A stretch of DNA of 64,000 bases from Thinopyrum elongatum (Eukaryota; Streptophyta; Magnoliopsida; Poales; Poaceae). Both the position numbers and the translations under genes were made by a program. Where the stretch lies: positions 220,769,606-220,833,605 of the forward strand of contig CM022303.1 in NCBI GenBank assembly GCA_011799875.1, read 5' to 3'. Within the stretch, counting starts at the first letter, position 1. Each line of letters opens with the position of its first letter. Of the stretch, positions 45,758 to 56,584 are shown one piece after another. A model generated the notes under the pieces. The model was not told the DNA's origin. It saw only the letters and a list, made by a program, of their open reading frames with translations, and did no database searches.

Positions 45758-46915
45758 TTTTTCACTAAAAACCTGAGAGTGAAGAGTTGGCGGGTTAGCA
45801 TTGCAATGATAAGCGGTTCAACAGTTAAGGAAAAAACTTATTATTAAAGGGTCATCATGTGTGCAAGATGGATTGCCATGGAGAATGGAAATACGCAGTA
45901 TGATAAAGCCGGTGAGATCCTGGCGGGTTATATTGTCATGATTAAAATTGGGCAAATATTGGCGGCTTAAGCAATTTATATGTAAGCCGGATGGAAAGTG
46001 GTGAGCTACAAAGGTGTCATTTGAGCCGCATGTGCAAATAGTACTAAGGCATCTACAGATCTGGAATTGGGATGAATTTGCTAAGTACTGAACAAACAAG
46101 TTTCACAAGTTGTGCCTGTATTTACGGATCTGTAACGGTTCAGAAAAGGTGAAAAAATGCTAAACCTAGAGTATGACAGTGGAAGAACATACAGGTTGGG
46201 ATTGAATCTCAGACAGAAGGGACGCATCTATGAATACAGGCGGATGCTAAAACTGGTGCCGCGCAAATCCAGAACTACGTTCAGATTGAACTAAGCATGG
46301 ATGGAAGAACTCCGACGAACTTCGATGGACAGCTGATGAACACTGATGAACTAGGGCAGTTTAATGCGGATTGAGGACAAGGAGAGATGGATACCTGGTG
46401 GAGCTGATGAATAGCGGAGGGGCGCCACGGTTTCTGGTTAGAGTCAGTTTGATGCAGCGGCCACGTGGGAGTCGCTGGTGAAGATTGACGGTGGCGGCGG
46501 AGCTCTGTATGCTTCGGTTGTTGCGAGGAAGAAGAAGAAGAAGGGAAGGAGGCAGGGGTAAAAGTTGAAAAGGGGCCCCCTGTCCCTATTTATAAGGAAA
46601 TGATAAAATGGCATGCACGGAAATCGAGGAGGCAGAATGATTATCTTAACAATGCGGGCGCCTCGATTCTCAAAAAGCCTATTAAGATAAAGATCCGTTA
46701 TGATATCATGGGTTTTGTGCGTATTTAATGCGCATGAGGTCATGGCGGGTTACAATGATTTCGTTTGCATGATGTCATGGCGGGTTACAATGGTTCAGCT
46801 CACGTGATGTTATGACGATTACAGCGGTTTATTTGAAGGTTCAACATTGGTGGATAGTCTGTTAATTGAAACAGTGAAGATTGACAAGAACAGGTTCAAA
46901 TCAATCTAGGCCTAA
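45758..46915 (-). promoter_or_regulatory. Upstream region and TATA box of the antisense ORF
   Basis: The minus strand has TATAAATA (complement of 46587-46594) upstream of the ATG at 45757, leaving about 830 bases of leader or first intron. GAAGAAGAAGAAG at about 46529-46541 and GATGTCATGGCGGGTTACAA repeats (46738 and 46770) lie nearby. There is no obvious polypurine tract just before the 3' LTR at 46916. Confidence 0.5.
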
Positions 46916-47446
46916 TGTTGGGGATATAACCCTGAGGTGTGACCCGCCCAGGAGGGGCCGGGTTACACCGTTAGCGGCTTATATGAAGAAGGCCCAAGAG
47001 GTCCAAGAAGATAGACTGGGAAGACAGCGGCTCACAGAAGAGGGCCTGGGGCTGGCCCAAGACCCGGACATGTAAACCGCCATATGGTGACTTGTCTGTT
47101 AAGATAAGGCGATTTAGATGCCCGGTCGGTTACATTGTGTGATCCGGCCCGGACTCTTGTAAGCTTCGGGCCTCGACCTGTAGATATAAAGGAGAGACCC
47201 GGCAGCGGCTTAGGCCAAGAAATCTCTGATCAATTGCTAGGTCTAGCGTAATTGCACCCTTGTAATCGAGACTTGATCAATACAACTAGAAGCAGGACGT
47301 AGGCTTTTACCTCATTAAGAGGGGCCGAACCTGGGTAAACCCTTTGTGTCCTTTGTCCCGTTCAACCCCTTCAAGCTAACCTACACTGTGATGGCTCCAC
47401 ACCTAAGTCCTTTCGCTAGGGCATCTACCGTGACAAAACCACGACA
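46916..47446 (+). repeat. Element B 3' LTR (531 bp)
   Basis: It starts TGTTGGGGATATAACCC and ends AAAACCACGACA, with TATAAA at 47185-47190. It is followed by CCATG, the probable partner of CCAAG before the 5' LTR. Confidence 0.95.
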
Positions 47447-47451
47447 CCATG

Positions 47452-48088
47452 AATTATAACATTGGTCTATCTAAACCGGTAAAGTGTATGTTGTGGCCAG
47501 CACACCTTGCTGGAAAACCCATTGTTGTAGTATCTTGATTCAGCGATTTGGCCACTCCCCATGAGGATTTCGTATGAATTATTCTAGAAGTTGATCCTTA
47601 TGGATTCTTGTGCTCCCGAAGTCCGACCTTTACTTGATGGGCATGCTGATGCTTTTAAGCATGATCATGGTATTTAATACATCAAGGAGAACATTCGAAG
47701 TGGAGTGCCAAATGTCTCTCGGTCGATCATCCAGATTTTGTTCCCTTGGCCTCGCTAAGGTGAAATCTGAGAAAGTGTTTATCCTCCTTTGTGTTTGTAT
47801 TCTCCATCATTATTCATCATGGTAGTATGAAGTGATGCCTGCATAGATATTGGTAAAACCCTGATGAATATGGAAATGCTCAAGTTCTTGAAAGCACGCT
47901 CAAACACTAGGTTATATCTTCGGTATCAATTGAAAGGTGTCTTCCATTTACCAATTGTTCAGTAACCATAGCTTCCATTCAAATGCAGGCTAGGATCGAA
48001 AGGTTCAAGAGTTGGCGATCCTTGATGGATTGTAAGCTGAAATAAGGTGATCCACTGAGCCCACGTGTGATCAAGATGACCGGGTACA
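47452..48088 (+). other. Continuation of the old Gypsy remnant after element B
   Basis: AT-rich degenerate sequence like 31133-33615, with no open frame or motif I can place. It is assigned to the older element only because element B, with near-matching target sites, separates the two parts. It ends at the CACTG terminus at 48089. Confidence 0.4.
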
Positions 48089-48229
48089 CACTGGTACAGC
48101 GAGGTGCTATACAAATGGTTTTTAACCCCTTTCCGTGACGGCATTTGGAACCGTCGCCAAGTGAGTGTGGGCGATAGGGGTGTCCTTCCCACATGACCCA
48201 GAAACCGTCGGGGATAGGGAGCCTTGATG

Positions 48230-48775
48230 TATATACAGTACTCGCTACTCGTTTGTGCTCGCATTGCCATCGCAGTCGGTATTCTGTGGTGCTACGTTTA
48301 CGATGCGCGGCCCATCACAAAAGGTTCACTATTATAGAACGTGTATGATAAGCAGACAATCACACACATTCGCTTTTCCCAAACCGTATGCGATAACTAA
48401 TTAAGAAGATTAGCTAATCGTCGTACGAGTGTCGGACAGGATTATGAAACGTCGAACCATCGTAACATCGTCGTACACGACAACTATCGCACACACTATT
48501 CTGTGGTGCAACGTTTACGATGCATACCGCATCAGAAACAGTTCATGGTTGCGAATCATGTACGATAAGGCAACTATCACAAACGTTTAGTTTGCCCGCA
48601 CCATTTGTGATATTGTCTGACATCGCACACGCTTTCAAACGGCAACTGTGTGCATGCTTGCACATGTTTCCTCTCTGTGAACCATGTCGGATTATGGTGT
48701 ATATCGCAAACGTTTGTGTTTTACCAACCGTGTGTGCCGTAACGACCTACAGAGCATAATTTCACCATAATTTAA
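48230..48775. repeat. Subterminal repeat block of element F
   Basis: ATTCTGTGGTGCTACGTTTA at 48281 and ATTCTGTGGTGCAACGTTTA at 48498 mark a direct repeat of about 217 bp. Within it are CGCACACGCTTT, AACCGTATGCGATA and AACCGTGTGTGCCG words in both orientations. Confidence 0.7.
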
Positions 48776-48947
48776 TTTGCTACTATTTCAAATTGTACCA
48801 GATTTGAATTTGAATGTATGCTATAGCTTTATTCACATCCATCAGGTTCAAACAACCAATGCATTATTCGATTCATAGGTACATATGTTCAAGAATTACA
48901 TAAGAACCAAATAAAGAATGATGAACCACAGTTGTATACTTGTACTA

Positions 48948-49208
48948 TTAAAGATGGTAAAGAAAGAGGCGAAATACATTCTGGTTGCTGAACAAGGTGA
49001 AGTGGAATGCCCATATTGTGCCCTCCTCCATGCAGAAGGCACGCACGACTCTAGTCCAACCCCTTGTGATGGCCGACCGCCCATCCTTCATGGTCTTCAT
49101 GAAAACATCTAGATAATCATCGTGTTCTGGTAGAAATACTTTAACCTTTGCATGCCCACCAATCATGTAGTTTGAGAGATAATCTTGAGTAAACTGCTTT
49201 GGGAACCA
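48948..49208 (-). CDS. B3-domain-like gene, last exon
   Basis: This terminal exon is on the minus strand. The acceptor TTTTGCAG (AG complementing 49209-49210) precedes TGGTTCCC, and the stop is at 48948-48950. It encodes 86 residues: WFPKQFTQDYLSNYMIGGHA, then AKVKVFLPEHDDYLDVFMKT, DGRSAITRGWTRVVRAFCME and EGTIWAFHFTLFSNQNVFRL. The pattern GW..VVR...M.EGT.W.F.F....VF...L fits the second half of a plant B3 DNA-binding domain (REM-like). It joins in phase to the exon at 49293-49471 and is open throughout. Whether the gene works is unknown because its first exon is broken. Confidence 0.65.
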   Translation of the reverse strand, partial: WFPKQFTQDYLSNYMIGGHAKVKVFLPEHDDYLDVFMKTMKDGRSAITRGWTRVVRAFCMEEGTIWAFHFTLFSNQNVFRLFLYHL

Positions 49209-49292
49209 CTGCAAAGGAAAAAGATTCAGACATTGTCATCTAACACAACTCATTATGGGCAGTAAAAAGAAGGTTGCAGAGTTCTTACTTAC

Positions 49293-49471
49293 CATCCTGT
49301 AGTTCGCTGTTGTCTTGGATAAAGTGTAAACAAATAGTTTAATTGCCATCTTTTGACCCATTTTACTAACAATCTTTATCAGCTTCCTCACTTGATGCTG
49401 GTTCATCGATATCTCATTGCCCCATACGCAGAAAGGATCGAAGCGCGGATCTTTACCAATGACATATGTAC
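49293..49471 (-). CDS. B3-domain-like gene, penultimate exon
   Basis: This exon has acceptor GTGCTTTTAG before 49471 and donor ATG/GTAAGTAAG after 49293 (minus strand). It contributes 179 bases, two bases completing a codon plus 59 codons. It encodes TYVIGKDPRFDPFCVWGNEI and SMNQHQVRKLIKIVSKMGQK, ending TTANYRM. The splice sites and phase match the last exon. This part looks like the approach to, or first strands of, the B3-type domain. The next exon upstream is not clear. Confidence 0.6.
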
Positions 49472-51021
49472 CTAAAAGCACCAAGTTAATATTAGAAGCT
49501 AAACAGCAATTGCACAATGATGTAGTACAACACTCTTTTAGAATATCTTATAACATCCAATGTACTCACATATTAGATGAATTAACATCTTATATTATGG
49601 GCCGGAAGGAGTTTATTGCATTCTTACAAATTATCGGCTGATTAACTGCTGTTGTATCCATGGGTTAGAGTTAGTTTGAGCTAGTTCGGGCTCAAATAGC
49701 CTTAAAGTATATCCAAACATGAGGGCTAGTTTGAGCTAGTTGCATCTAACCCACCCAAAAAAACTATCCAACCCAAGAGGTGCTAATTGGAGCTAGTTCT
49801 CCTAGTGCATTTATTGTCAATCTAACCCTGTCATCCAAACACCTCTTTGGATGGAGTTAGTTCAGGGTTAGTCATGAGCTAGAAACTAACTCTAACCTCT
49901 AGCTAAGTTAAGTATCCAAACAGGGCTGTGTTGTTGTTGTTGCTGCTGCTGCTCTTCTACGTATATCTAGACATCATCAGAACATTAAGGTAACACTCTT
50001 CCTTGTTGCTATGTAGCCTAGGATTGCATATTTAGACATTAAGTATAGTGCATGTTGCTATGTAGCCTCAGATATATTACATATGGCCCTAGTTAACCTA
50101 ACGATAAATGGGTTACAGATATATTCAGTTAAAAGTCCGATTCACCGATTAGTCCCTTATCAGCCCCCGGCCTATATGGTACCAGCTACCGATATCCTGA
50201 ACAGTGAGTATATATAAGCCATGGGATGAAACTAACCTCGATGGAAAACAACAGTCGTTCCCAAAATTGTCCTATGTAGGTACCTCGAGAGGCATGTTAA
50301 GCACAACAGGCTAAACATCAACCAAATATATCCATGGCAGATAAAATAATCTCCAAAAGATAGCTTCAGTGTGCAGGCTTGAGCACGCTAGTAAAGCAAA
50401 ACAAGTGGAAAGGTGTGTTAACTGCAACAGGCCTAACATTTAACAACAAGCAAACATAGTCATTCAAACTGGTATTGTGCCGGTCTAAGTACACTGGTTA
50501 TTGTTAAATAAAAATGGAAAGGCGTGTTAACTACAAGATGCAGCAACCAAATGTAGTCATTCATAGTGGTATTGTTGAAACTGGTATTGATGAAATTGAA
50601 CTGCATAGTTCATACTTGCACATATAGAACATCATGTTGTGAATAACTGGAATAAACAAGGCATACTACGAACAAACAAAGATAGCATCTGAAACTGGAC
50701 ATATGCTAACTACAAACAACCGAACAATCAAAAAACTTTAAAAGAGGCATATGCTAGCTATAACAGGCTTAACAGCAAGCAAATATATGCATTCCTATCG
50801 GTATGTTTAAAACTGGATTGATGAAATGTACTGCACAGTAAATCATTGCACATATAGAGCATCACATTGTGAACAACTGAAATAAACAAGGTGTACTGCA
50901 AACAAACAAATATAGCAATTAAAACTGGACATATTCTCACTACACTACAAAAGGGACTCGACAAAACAAATCATGGGTTCCCCCCTGTGAAGAGGCACGG
51001 CAAAAGAAATCATGGGTTTCC
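49472..51021 (-). other. Intron-like region of the B3 gene, with repeats
   Basis: No exon is certain here. Positions 49653-49928 look like a MITE remnant (repeated TTTGAGCTAGTT, ending GTATCCAAACAGGGCTGTG). Positions 50280-50945 contain about three diverged tandem units of 180-240 bp (shared words GCACATATAGA.CATCA, TGTGAA.AACTG.AATAAACA, GTTAACTACAA). The plus-strand word CACTACACTACAAAAGGG at 50941 resembles a CACTA end but has no partner. Confidence 0.45.
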
Positions 51022-51683
51022 TCACTTGTCACAAATGGGCTCGTTCCCGTGGGAAGAGCATGGACGCTGGATGCACTCCATGTTGTCGCAGATGGGCTCC
51101 TTCCCCTTGGAAGAGCACGGCTGTAGGGTGCCCTCCCTGATGTCACAGACAGGCTCTTTCCCCTTGGAAGAGCCGGAGAGGGTGCCCTCCTCGTGGTCAC
51201 CGTCGATGAGGTCTGACTTGGAAGTTGCGGATCCCAAGCAAGCGTTGCAGAACGTGTCCTTCAGAAATGACAAAAGGGGCTCGATGGAGATGTAGGATGG
51301 CAAATTCTTGACAGCGAGCCAGAGGAGATCAGCGGCGGGGCCATGGATGAGATCGACGGGGGTTGAACCCGAGGGGTTGGGGTGGGCCACTTAACCTATG
51401 ACATAGACCACCTCAAGATGTCGCTGTCGATGACCTCGATGTCATAGCCGGCGTCCGCGACATACCCGCATACTCTAGCCCGCTGATTGAGTGCCTGCGG
51501 CTAGTAATGGTCGTCAGCTTCCTCGGCGATGTCGGGCGAAGAGACCACGATACACCCCTTTTGGGCCAGTCGCTCCTCGAGCTCCACGGGAAGCGTAGCC
51601 GGGCTTAGGCTGCGACGCTCTGGAGTGGGGGATGGGGATGGGGATGGGGATCTGTGGGAAAGGGGGCGTTTGGCAGGCGTCAT
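51022..51683 (-). pseudogene. Ser/Pro-rich first exon of the minus-strand gene (decayed)
   Basis: ATG complements 51683-51681. The product begins MTPAKRPLSHRSPSPSPSPT and has VELEERLAQKGCIVVSSPDI followed by AEEADDHY, then TAG (51501-51503). A second stop lies at about 51405, and a frame change at about 51395 leads to PAADLLWLAVKNLPSYISIE and PLLSFLKDTFCNACLG. It ends in three imperfect repeats of a GTL..SSKGKEPICD-type unit (51190-51020). I do not recognise the family. By position it would be the 5' end of the same gene as the B3 exons downstream, but the connection is inferred. Confidence 0.5.
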
Positions 51684-51959
51684 CTAAGAAACTCAGGGCG
51701 GCCTGGGTATGGAGATCGGTGGGTAAGCTGCACGGGCAAACCGGCAGATGTTGACAATGGAGGCCTTGCGGCGGCGGCGGTGACCTTGCTAGGGTTTCGA
51801 GCGAGGCAGGGGGTGTGTGTGTGCGCGCGCGCACGCGCCCGAGGAGGTTTTGGTGTGTGTGTGTGGAGGGGGGCGGGGGTGTGTTTGAGGAAATGACGCG
51901 GCTACTAAAAATTTTACTACACGGGAGTCAAACGCGGGAGTGAAATGCCGGGGCTATTG

Positions 51960-52240
51960 AAAATTTGGAGGATGGTTCATCGCACACAGTCCGGAGATAA
52001 CAACCGTGTGTTATGAAACAGAAAAACCCTCGAGGCGGGCAGATATTTTCGAGGGATGCAGGCGGGAGCAGGAACAAGAAACATCACACATGGTCGAAAC
52101 ATAATAACCGTGTGTTATCAAACAGAAAAAAGCTGCAGGCGGGTAGATATTTTTGAGAGGGGAAGCCTCGTGGAGCCCAATCTACCGTGCGGATGTGCGT
52201 GACAGGGGCACCGGCGTGGCACACGGTTAGTGTGAGTGAA
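51960..52240. repeat. CGCACAC repeat block upstream of the minus-strand gene
   Basis: Two units about 112 bp apart (51969 and 52081) share CATCRCACA, ATAACAACCGTGTGTTAT/ATAATAACCGTGTGTTAT, AAACAGAAAAA and GCGGG.AGATATTTT. A third, partial unit (GGCACACGGTTAGTGTGAGT, then GAACCGTGTC) follows. Confidence 0.75.
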
Positions 52241-52309
52241 CCGTGTCTGTTGCGTCATCCGACTTGTCTAATGTTCATAAATTTGGCGAAAAATGACGCG
52301 GGAGAGGGT

Positions 52310-54290
52310 CAGAACATGAACATACTTGCATGTGGACCAAATATATGTATGAAAAGGGTGGTTTGATGTTCAAATACCAAATGCAACTTCGATGTGGCAC
52401 CTATCTCGCAAAGCGCACGGTATTGCTTTGCCCGCCCCCCCCCCCCCCCCCCCCTCGGGTCGGCTGGAGGCAAGGGAATTCCTACTAAGCTATGAATGCA
52501 TGCCCCCCCACGGAGGTTCACCTAGCAAAGTGTGAAGTAGCAGCCCCCCCTCCCCCACACACACCAACTTTCAGTCGGCGGGCCAGAGAGGCATCTCACC
52601 AAGATGGATCATAAAACGGACCAAGAATAATCCACCTTGGTCGTACAGCCTCTCTCTTGTTGTTGGTCAAAGTGATGGTCGTCCATGCGACCCCGGAGAT
52701 GGGCTAGCTCGCCAATAATCACACAAGTAGCTAGTCCCTGAAGACAACCACTGCCTGCGGTGTGGCCCAAACATATGTATGGAGAGGTGTGTTTGAATAC
52801 ACAATGGAACAACTTTGATGTGGCACCGTGCTTTCGAACCAGAAATCCCCACACTGAGTGAGGGTTAGTTGATGATGCATATGTATGTCACACCACACTT
52901 CAAGCCGATTATGGGGATTCATGCATGCATGCGTGCATAGTATGCGCTCAAACTTAATTAGGTCTGAATCTCACCATGACCTATACTACGATAACATGAA
53001 CCAAAGGAAGAATCCGCCATGGTAACCTATCTTGTTGTCAGTCAAGGTGATCATGGATGTCCACGCGGGCCCACGAATATATAGGCTTGTCGACGATAAC
53101 TACGCGAGAGAGTGTACCGTTCAAAGATAACCACTACATGCATATGTATGTAGGTGATGTGTGCATGCATGTTTGAATACCATTTCACAACATTGATGTG
53201 GCGTGTGCGTCGAAAATCGTACAGTCCCCACACAGAGCGAGATCGGTTCATGACGTGTCGTGGTACTAGCCACTTCGACTCGATGGGAGGGATTCATGCG
53301 TACACATGCATGTGTGTGCTCAAATTGTATCATGTCATCCCAGAGCATGACCTACATATATATACCATATTACAAACAAAAAAATAATCCGCTCCTAAGT
53401 CAAATTAACCTCTCGCGTTGTCAGGTAAAGTAGTGATGGACCAAGCGGGCCCACAGATGGAAAGCATCGATATCGCTGATAACCGCTTAAGTGGGTGCGA
53501 GAGGACAACCACCATCACTTTGCATGTGGGCCAAACATATGTTGAATACCCAAAATGCACAACTTTGATGTGGCACATGCCTCGAAAATCGTAAAGTCCC
53601 CGCACAGAGCGAGGTTCATGAAGCGTACTATATATGATGGTCCCCTTCCCCCTCTTCGACGCATACTATATGCTCCTACCATAATACAACCCAAAAATAA
53701 TCCTCCTTGATGGTGAAACTAATTAACCTCTCCCGATGTAGGTCAAAGTGATGCATGCATCAACGATGGCCTCATGGGCCCACAAATGGAAGCGTCACAT
53801 GTGAGTGTCCTAGGATAACCACCGCCTGTATGCATGTGGCCCAAAGAGGTGTTGTGTGATGTTTGAATGCCAATTTCACAACTTTGATGTGGCATGTGCC
53901 TCAGAAACCGAAAAGTCCCGACACTGAGTGAGGTGTACTTGTTCACGAACGCGCACGTATAGTATATATGCTAGTCCCCTCCCACCTCTTTGACGCGTAC
54001 TATATATATACTCCCACCATAACACAAACAAAAAAGATTCTACCTTGCTGGTCAAATTAACCTCACTGTCGGTTGTTTGTCAAAGTGATGGACGACGACC
54101 TCGCGGGCCCACAAAAAGCTTCACATACGAGTATCGAGTGTCGTGTAGGACAACCATCGACTGCATGTGGCCAAAACATATATGTATGAAAGGGTTGTGT
54201 AATGTTTTAAATAATGAATTCACGACTCTGATGTGGCACCTGCCTCACAAAATGGCCAACCCACACGGTGGCTCACGACTCGTAGTGTAC
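52310..54290. repeat. Six-unit diverged tandem array, 320-425 bp period
   Basis: The anchor GATGTGGCAC/GATGTGGCGT recurs at about 52391, 52816, 53193, 53566, 53885 and 54230. Each unit has, in order, TAATCC.CC, GTCAAAGTGATGG, GCGGGCCCAC, AGGA.AACCACC, TGTGGCCCAAACATATGT, GTTTGAATAC, CACAACTTTGATGTGGCAC and AAAGTCCC.CACA.AG.GAG. It has no coding capacity and no known satellite was recognised. A (C)18 run lies at about 52437-52454. Confidence 0.85.
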
Positions 54291-54314
54291 TGCGAGCCAC
54301 CCGCCACCCCCAGA

Positions 54315-54318
<4 letters not shown>

Positions 54319-54398
<80 letters not shown>
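54319..54398. repeat. (CA)40 microsatellite
   Basis: An almost perfect CA run of 80 bases at the end of the six-unit array. The Thr-His and Val-Cys dipeptide ORFs across it are artefacts. Confidence 0.97.
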
Positions 54399-54403
<5 letters not shown>

Positions 54404-54409
54404 ACCGTG

Positions 54410-55200
54410 AATCCACCGCAACTACGATGCATGTTAAATTATCCCGCGGCGAACATATGTTACCAAAGGAGGGACGTTTTAATTTTGAAGAAAAAAACAG
54501 AGATCATTAAGACGTTTTAGTACATTGATTGATTTTCTAGGGGTATAATGTGCAAAAATCAAATTTGAGCTACATGCACACGTGACAGTGCACCTAAATG
54601 GATTGCAAAAACACATGTGTCTCACTGGGTGCATGTTTACTCCCCGTGCAAGAAATTTCAAACATTGAGAATCTTGATTTTTAAATTCTAGTACATCCAA
54701 AACTTATTTGAAATTCATGAAACTTATTGTGTTGTCATATGGACACCAATACAAAGTGGCATTGTACTTTTTTTGTCAAATTTGAGACCAGTTTTGATGT
54801 AATCTTTATCTTCTTACAAACGGGAGATTATTAATAATTGGGAACCAATATCCCAAATGGATTATTTATTCGAACCGTGAGCGTTAGACCAACGACGGAT
54901 ACGTGCCATGCTTCGGTTAAGCAATAAAGCGGCAGCATTAATCATCCAAATAGAAAAACAATATACGTGCCGCCACGCGACCCGTGTGCCGTGCGAGCAG
55001 GCGTGAGTTGACGAGACGCATGCGAGCAGTCCGCCGTGCAGGCAGACCGGGAGGCGTTCGTGCAGGTGTGTGAATTGATGGGAGGCGTGCTCGCTGCGCA
55101 GTGTCATCGGCAGGCGTGTGAGTAGCTGTGTGAAACGACGGTAGGCATGCCAGCAGTCCGGTGCGCAGGCTCACCGGGAGGCAAGCCAGTGGTTTGACCG
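54410..55200. other. No gene seen; upstream region of the zinc-finger gene
   Basis: AT-rich to 54950, then GC-richer with repeats of GCGAGCAGGCGTG / GTGCAGGC words (54980-55190). No conserved coding pattern on either strand. Confidence 0.35.
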
Positions 55201-55231
55201 CCGCCCGCCTCTCTCCCACTACTCCATATTA

Positions 55232-55597
55232 ATGGCATGCCCGAGCGACCGCACCCCCCATCCTCGCCACACACACAATCCTCTATCTCCGCTTGCATCC
55301 TCGATGCCGCTCTCAGTCCTCAAAAGTCGTCAGTGTATGAGGATGCCGCCGAAGCGCCCCATCAGAGGGAGTGGCGACGCCGGGGCTGCTGAAGCACCGG
55401 AGCACGGCGTGGAGATGGAGACAGAGGTTGCCGTCACCGCTGGTGAGGTATCGCTGCACCCTGACGTCGTCGACGGCGTCGAGCTTCCACAGCCGGAGGC
55501 GGAGGTCCACACCGACTCCGGTGACGACTCGGGCGACGACCCCGGCGATGACTCCAACGACCACTCCGGCGATGACTCCAACGACGACGGACAACTG
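55232..55597 (+). CDS. XS-type zinc-finger-like gene, exon 1
   Basis: This acidic N-terminal exon starts at ATG 55232; a second ATG at 55340 (MPPKRPIRGSGDAG) is an equally good start. It contains HTDSGDDSGDDPGDDSNDHS, an Asp/Ser repeat, and ends GQL at the donor CTG/GTTAGT (55597/55598). It joins in phase 0 to the exon at 56120. The acidic repeat is encoded by a short degenerate tandem repeat (GGCGATGACTCCAACGAC-type). Function is unknown beyond the zinc-finger-like exon 2. Confidence 0.6.
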
Positions 55598-56119
55598 GTT
55601 AGTCATCTATACCCATTTATGTGTCAAATAGATCCTAGGGTTTCTCTGGTTACTCCTGCCTCCCCCTTTTTGGAATAGAAATCCTATGGTTATGTTCTCC
55701 CAATCCATGAAATCTGAGTAAGTTTCGTTAGATCCGTGTAGTGTATTGATTGTTTGAATGGTACAAGTGATAAGTGATTAGTTGTTTCATCTGTGCAAAT
55801 GATTTCTGCTAGTAATCCGACTGGGGTTAGTGTTCGTGCTAATAATTCCTTGTCAGGACTTGACAGTTGATTTTGAATGACCTACATGTATGTTTGTGCC
55901 ATTATTTTCTTCAAGATTGGTCTGTACATAGACAACTGTGCTTAAAAATCGAACCATAATATCTGGATATGTATAAAAAAAATAGCCATAAATTCCTAAT
56001 CCTACTTCACGGCATGTAAACATTGGTTTGATGCCAAATTTTGGCAACTGCCAAATGTTTGCTAGAGATTAGTTTGTAAACATTAATTTGTTGCCACATT
56101 TTTTTTACTATTTGTATAG

Positions 56120-56407
56120 GTGTTGTCTGACGATGTGGACAGCGAGGATGAAGATGGCCAGAGGAGGTACAAGAGGCAAATCCTAAGGGAGCTTTATGCG
56201 GGAATGCATAACAGGCGTATTAGGACCTGGGACGGTAGCTATCGATGCCCATTTGGCAACCACAAGCTTCATGACGCGTATCAAAGTGTTCTGGCGCATG
56301 CAAGAGGACGGGCCGTTGTCTCCTTCAAGCAGAAGTATTCTCGCAGGGTGGCGCATGGCGTGTACGCCGAGTACCTGGAGAAGCTTCAGGATCATGTCGG
56401 CAGATGA
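56120..56407 (+). CDS. XS-type zinc-finger-like gene, exon 2
   Basis: The acceptor TTTGTATAG is followed by VLSDDVDSEDEDGQRRYKRQ. The stop is TGA 56405-56407. The part from about 56235 reads YRCPFGNHKLHDAYQSVLAH, then ARG, with VAHGVYAEYLEKLQ near the end. This fits the XS zinc finger (CPFC...LL.HA.G...A.YLE) of SGS3/FDM-type RNA-silencing proteins, but the second Cys of CPFC is Gly (GGC), so metal binding is doubtful. No XS or coiled-coil RNA-binding domain follows. The match rests on this short motif. Confidence 0.6.
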   Translation: MLSDDVDSEDEDGQRRYKRQILRELYAGMHNRRIRTWDGSYRCPFGNHKLHDAYQSVLAHARGRAVVSFKQKYSRRVAHGVYAEYLEKLQDHVGR

Positions 56408-56584
56408 GATGAGATGTGGGATCGAACTATGTATGGCTATGTACTGTCTTAATGATGGTTGAACTATGTACTTATGGTTGAACTATGCTTGTGTACGTTT
56501 ATTATATATGTCTGAGTATGTTTAATCTATGTTTACTTATGTCTAAATGTGGGATATGGATACAATCAGTTCGGTTGATGGAAT

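Larger units (their letters stand above)
33616..47446 (+). mobile_element. Tat-type Ty3/Gypsy element B, complete length (13.8 kb)
   Basis: This is a full-length LTR retrotransposon, with LTRs 33616-34145 and 46916-47446. The internal order is gag, protease, RT, RNase H, archaeal-type RNase H, integrase, a 6.2-kb 3' region with three tandem-repeat arrays, and an antisense ORF. Flanking pentamers are CCAAG (left) and CCATG (right), a 5-bp duplication with one mismatch. The antisense ORF plus dual RNase H fits the Tat lineage. About fifteen in-frame stops and at least one frameshift make the polyprotein non-functional. I cannot name the Triticeae family with certainty. Confidence 0.93.

Noticed and set aside
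47979..48270. Minus-strand ORFs across the element F left end
   Set aside because: They cross the CACTG terminus and its GC-rich subterminal words, and have no conserved motif.
50941..50960. CACTACACTACAAAAGGG as a possible CACTA terminus
   Set aside because: No partner end, inverted repeat or 3-bp duplication was found; it overlaps the decayed repeat-coded segment of the minus-strand gene.
54220..54520. ORFs rich in Thr-His or Val-Cys
   Set aside because: They are translations of the (CA)40 run on either strand.
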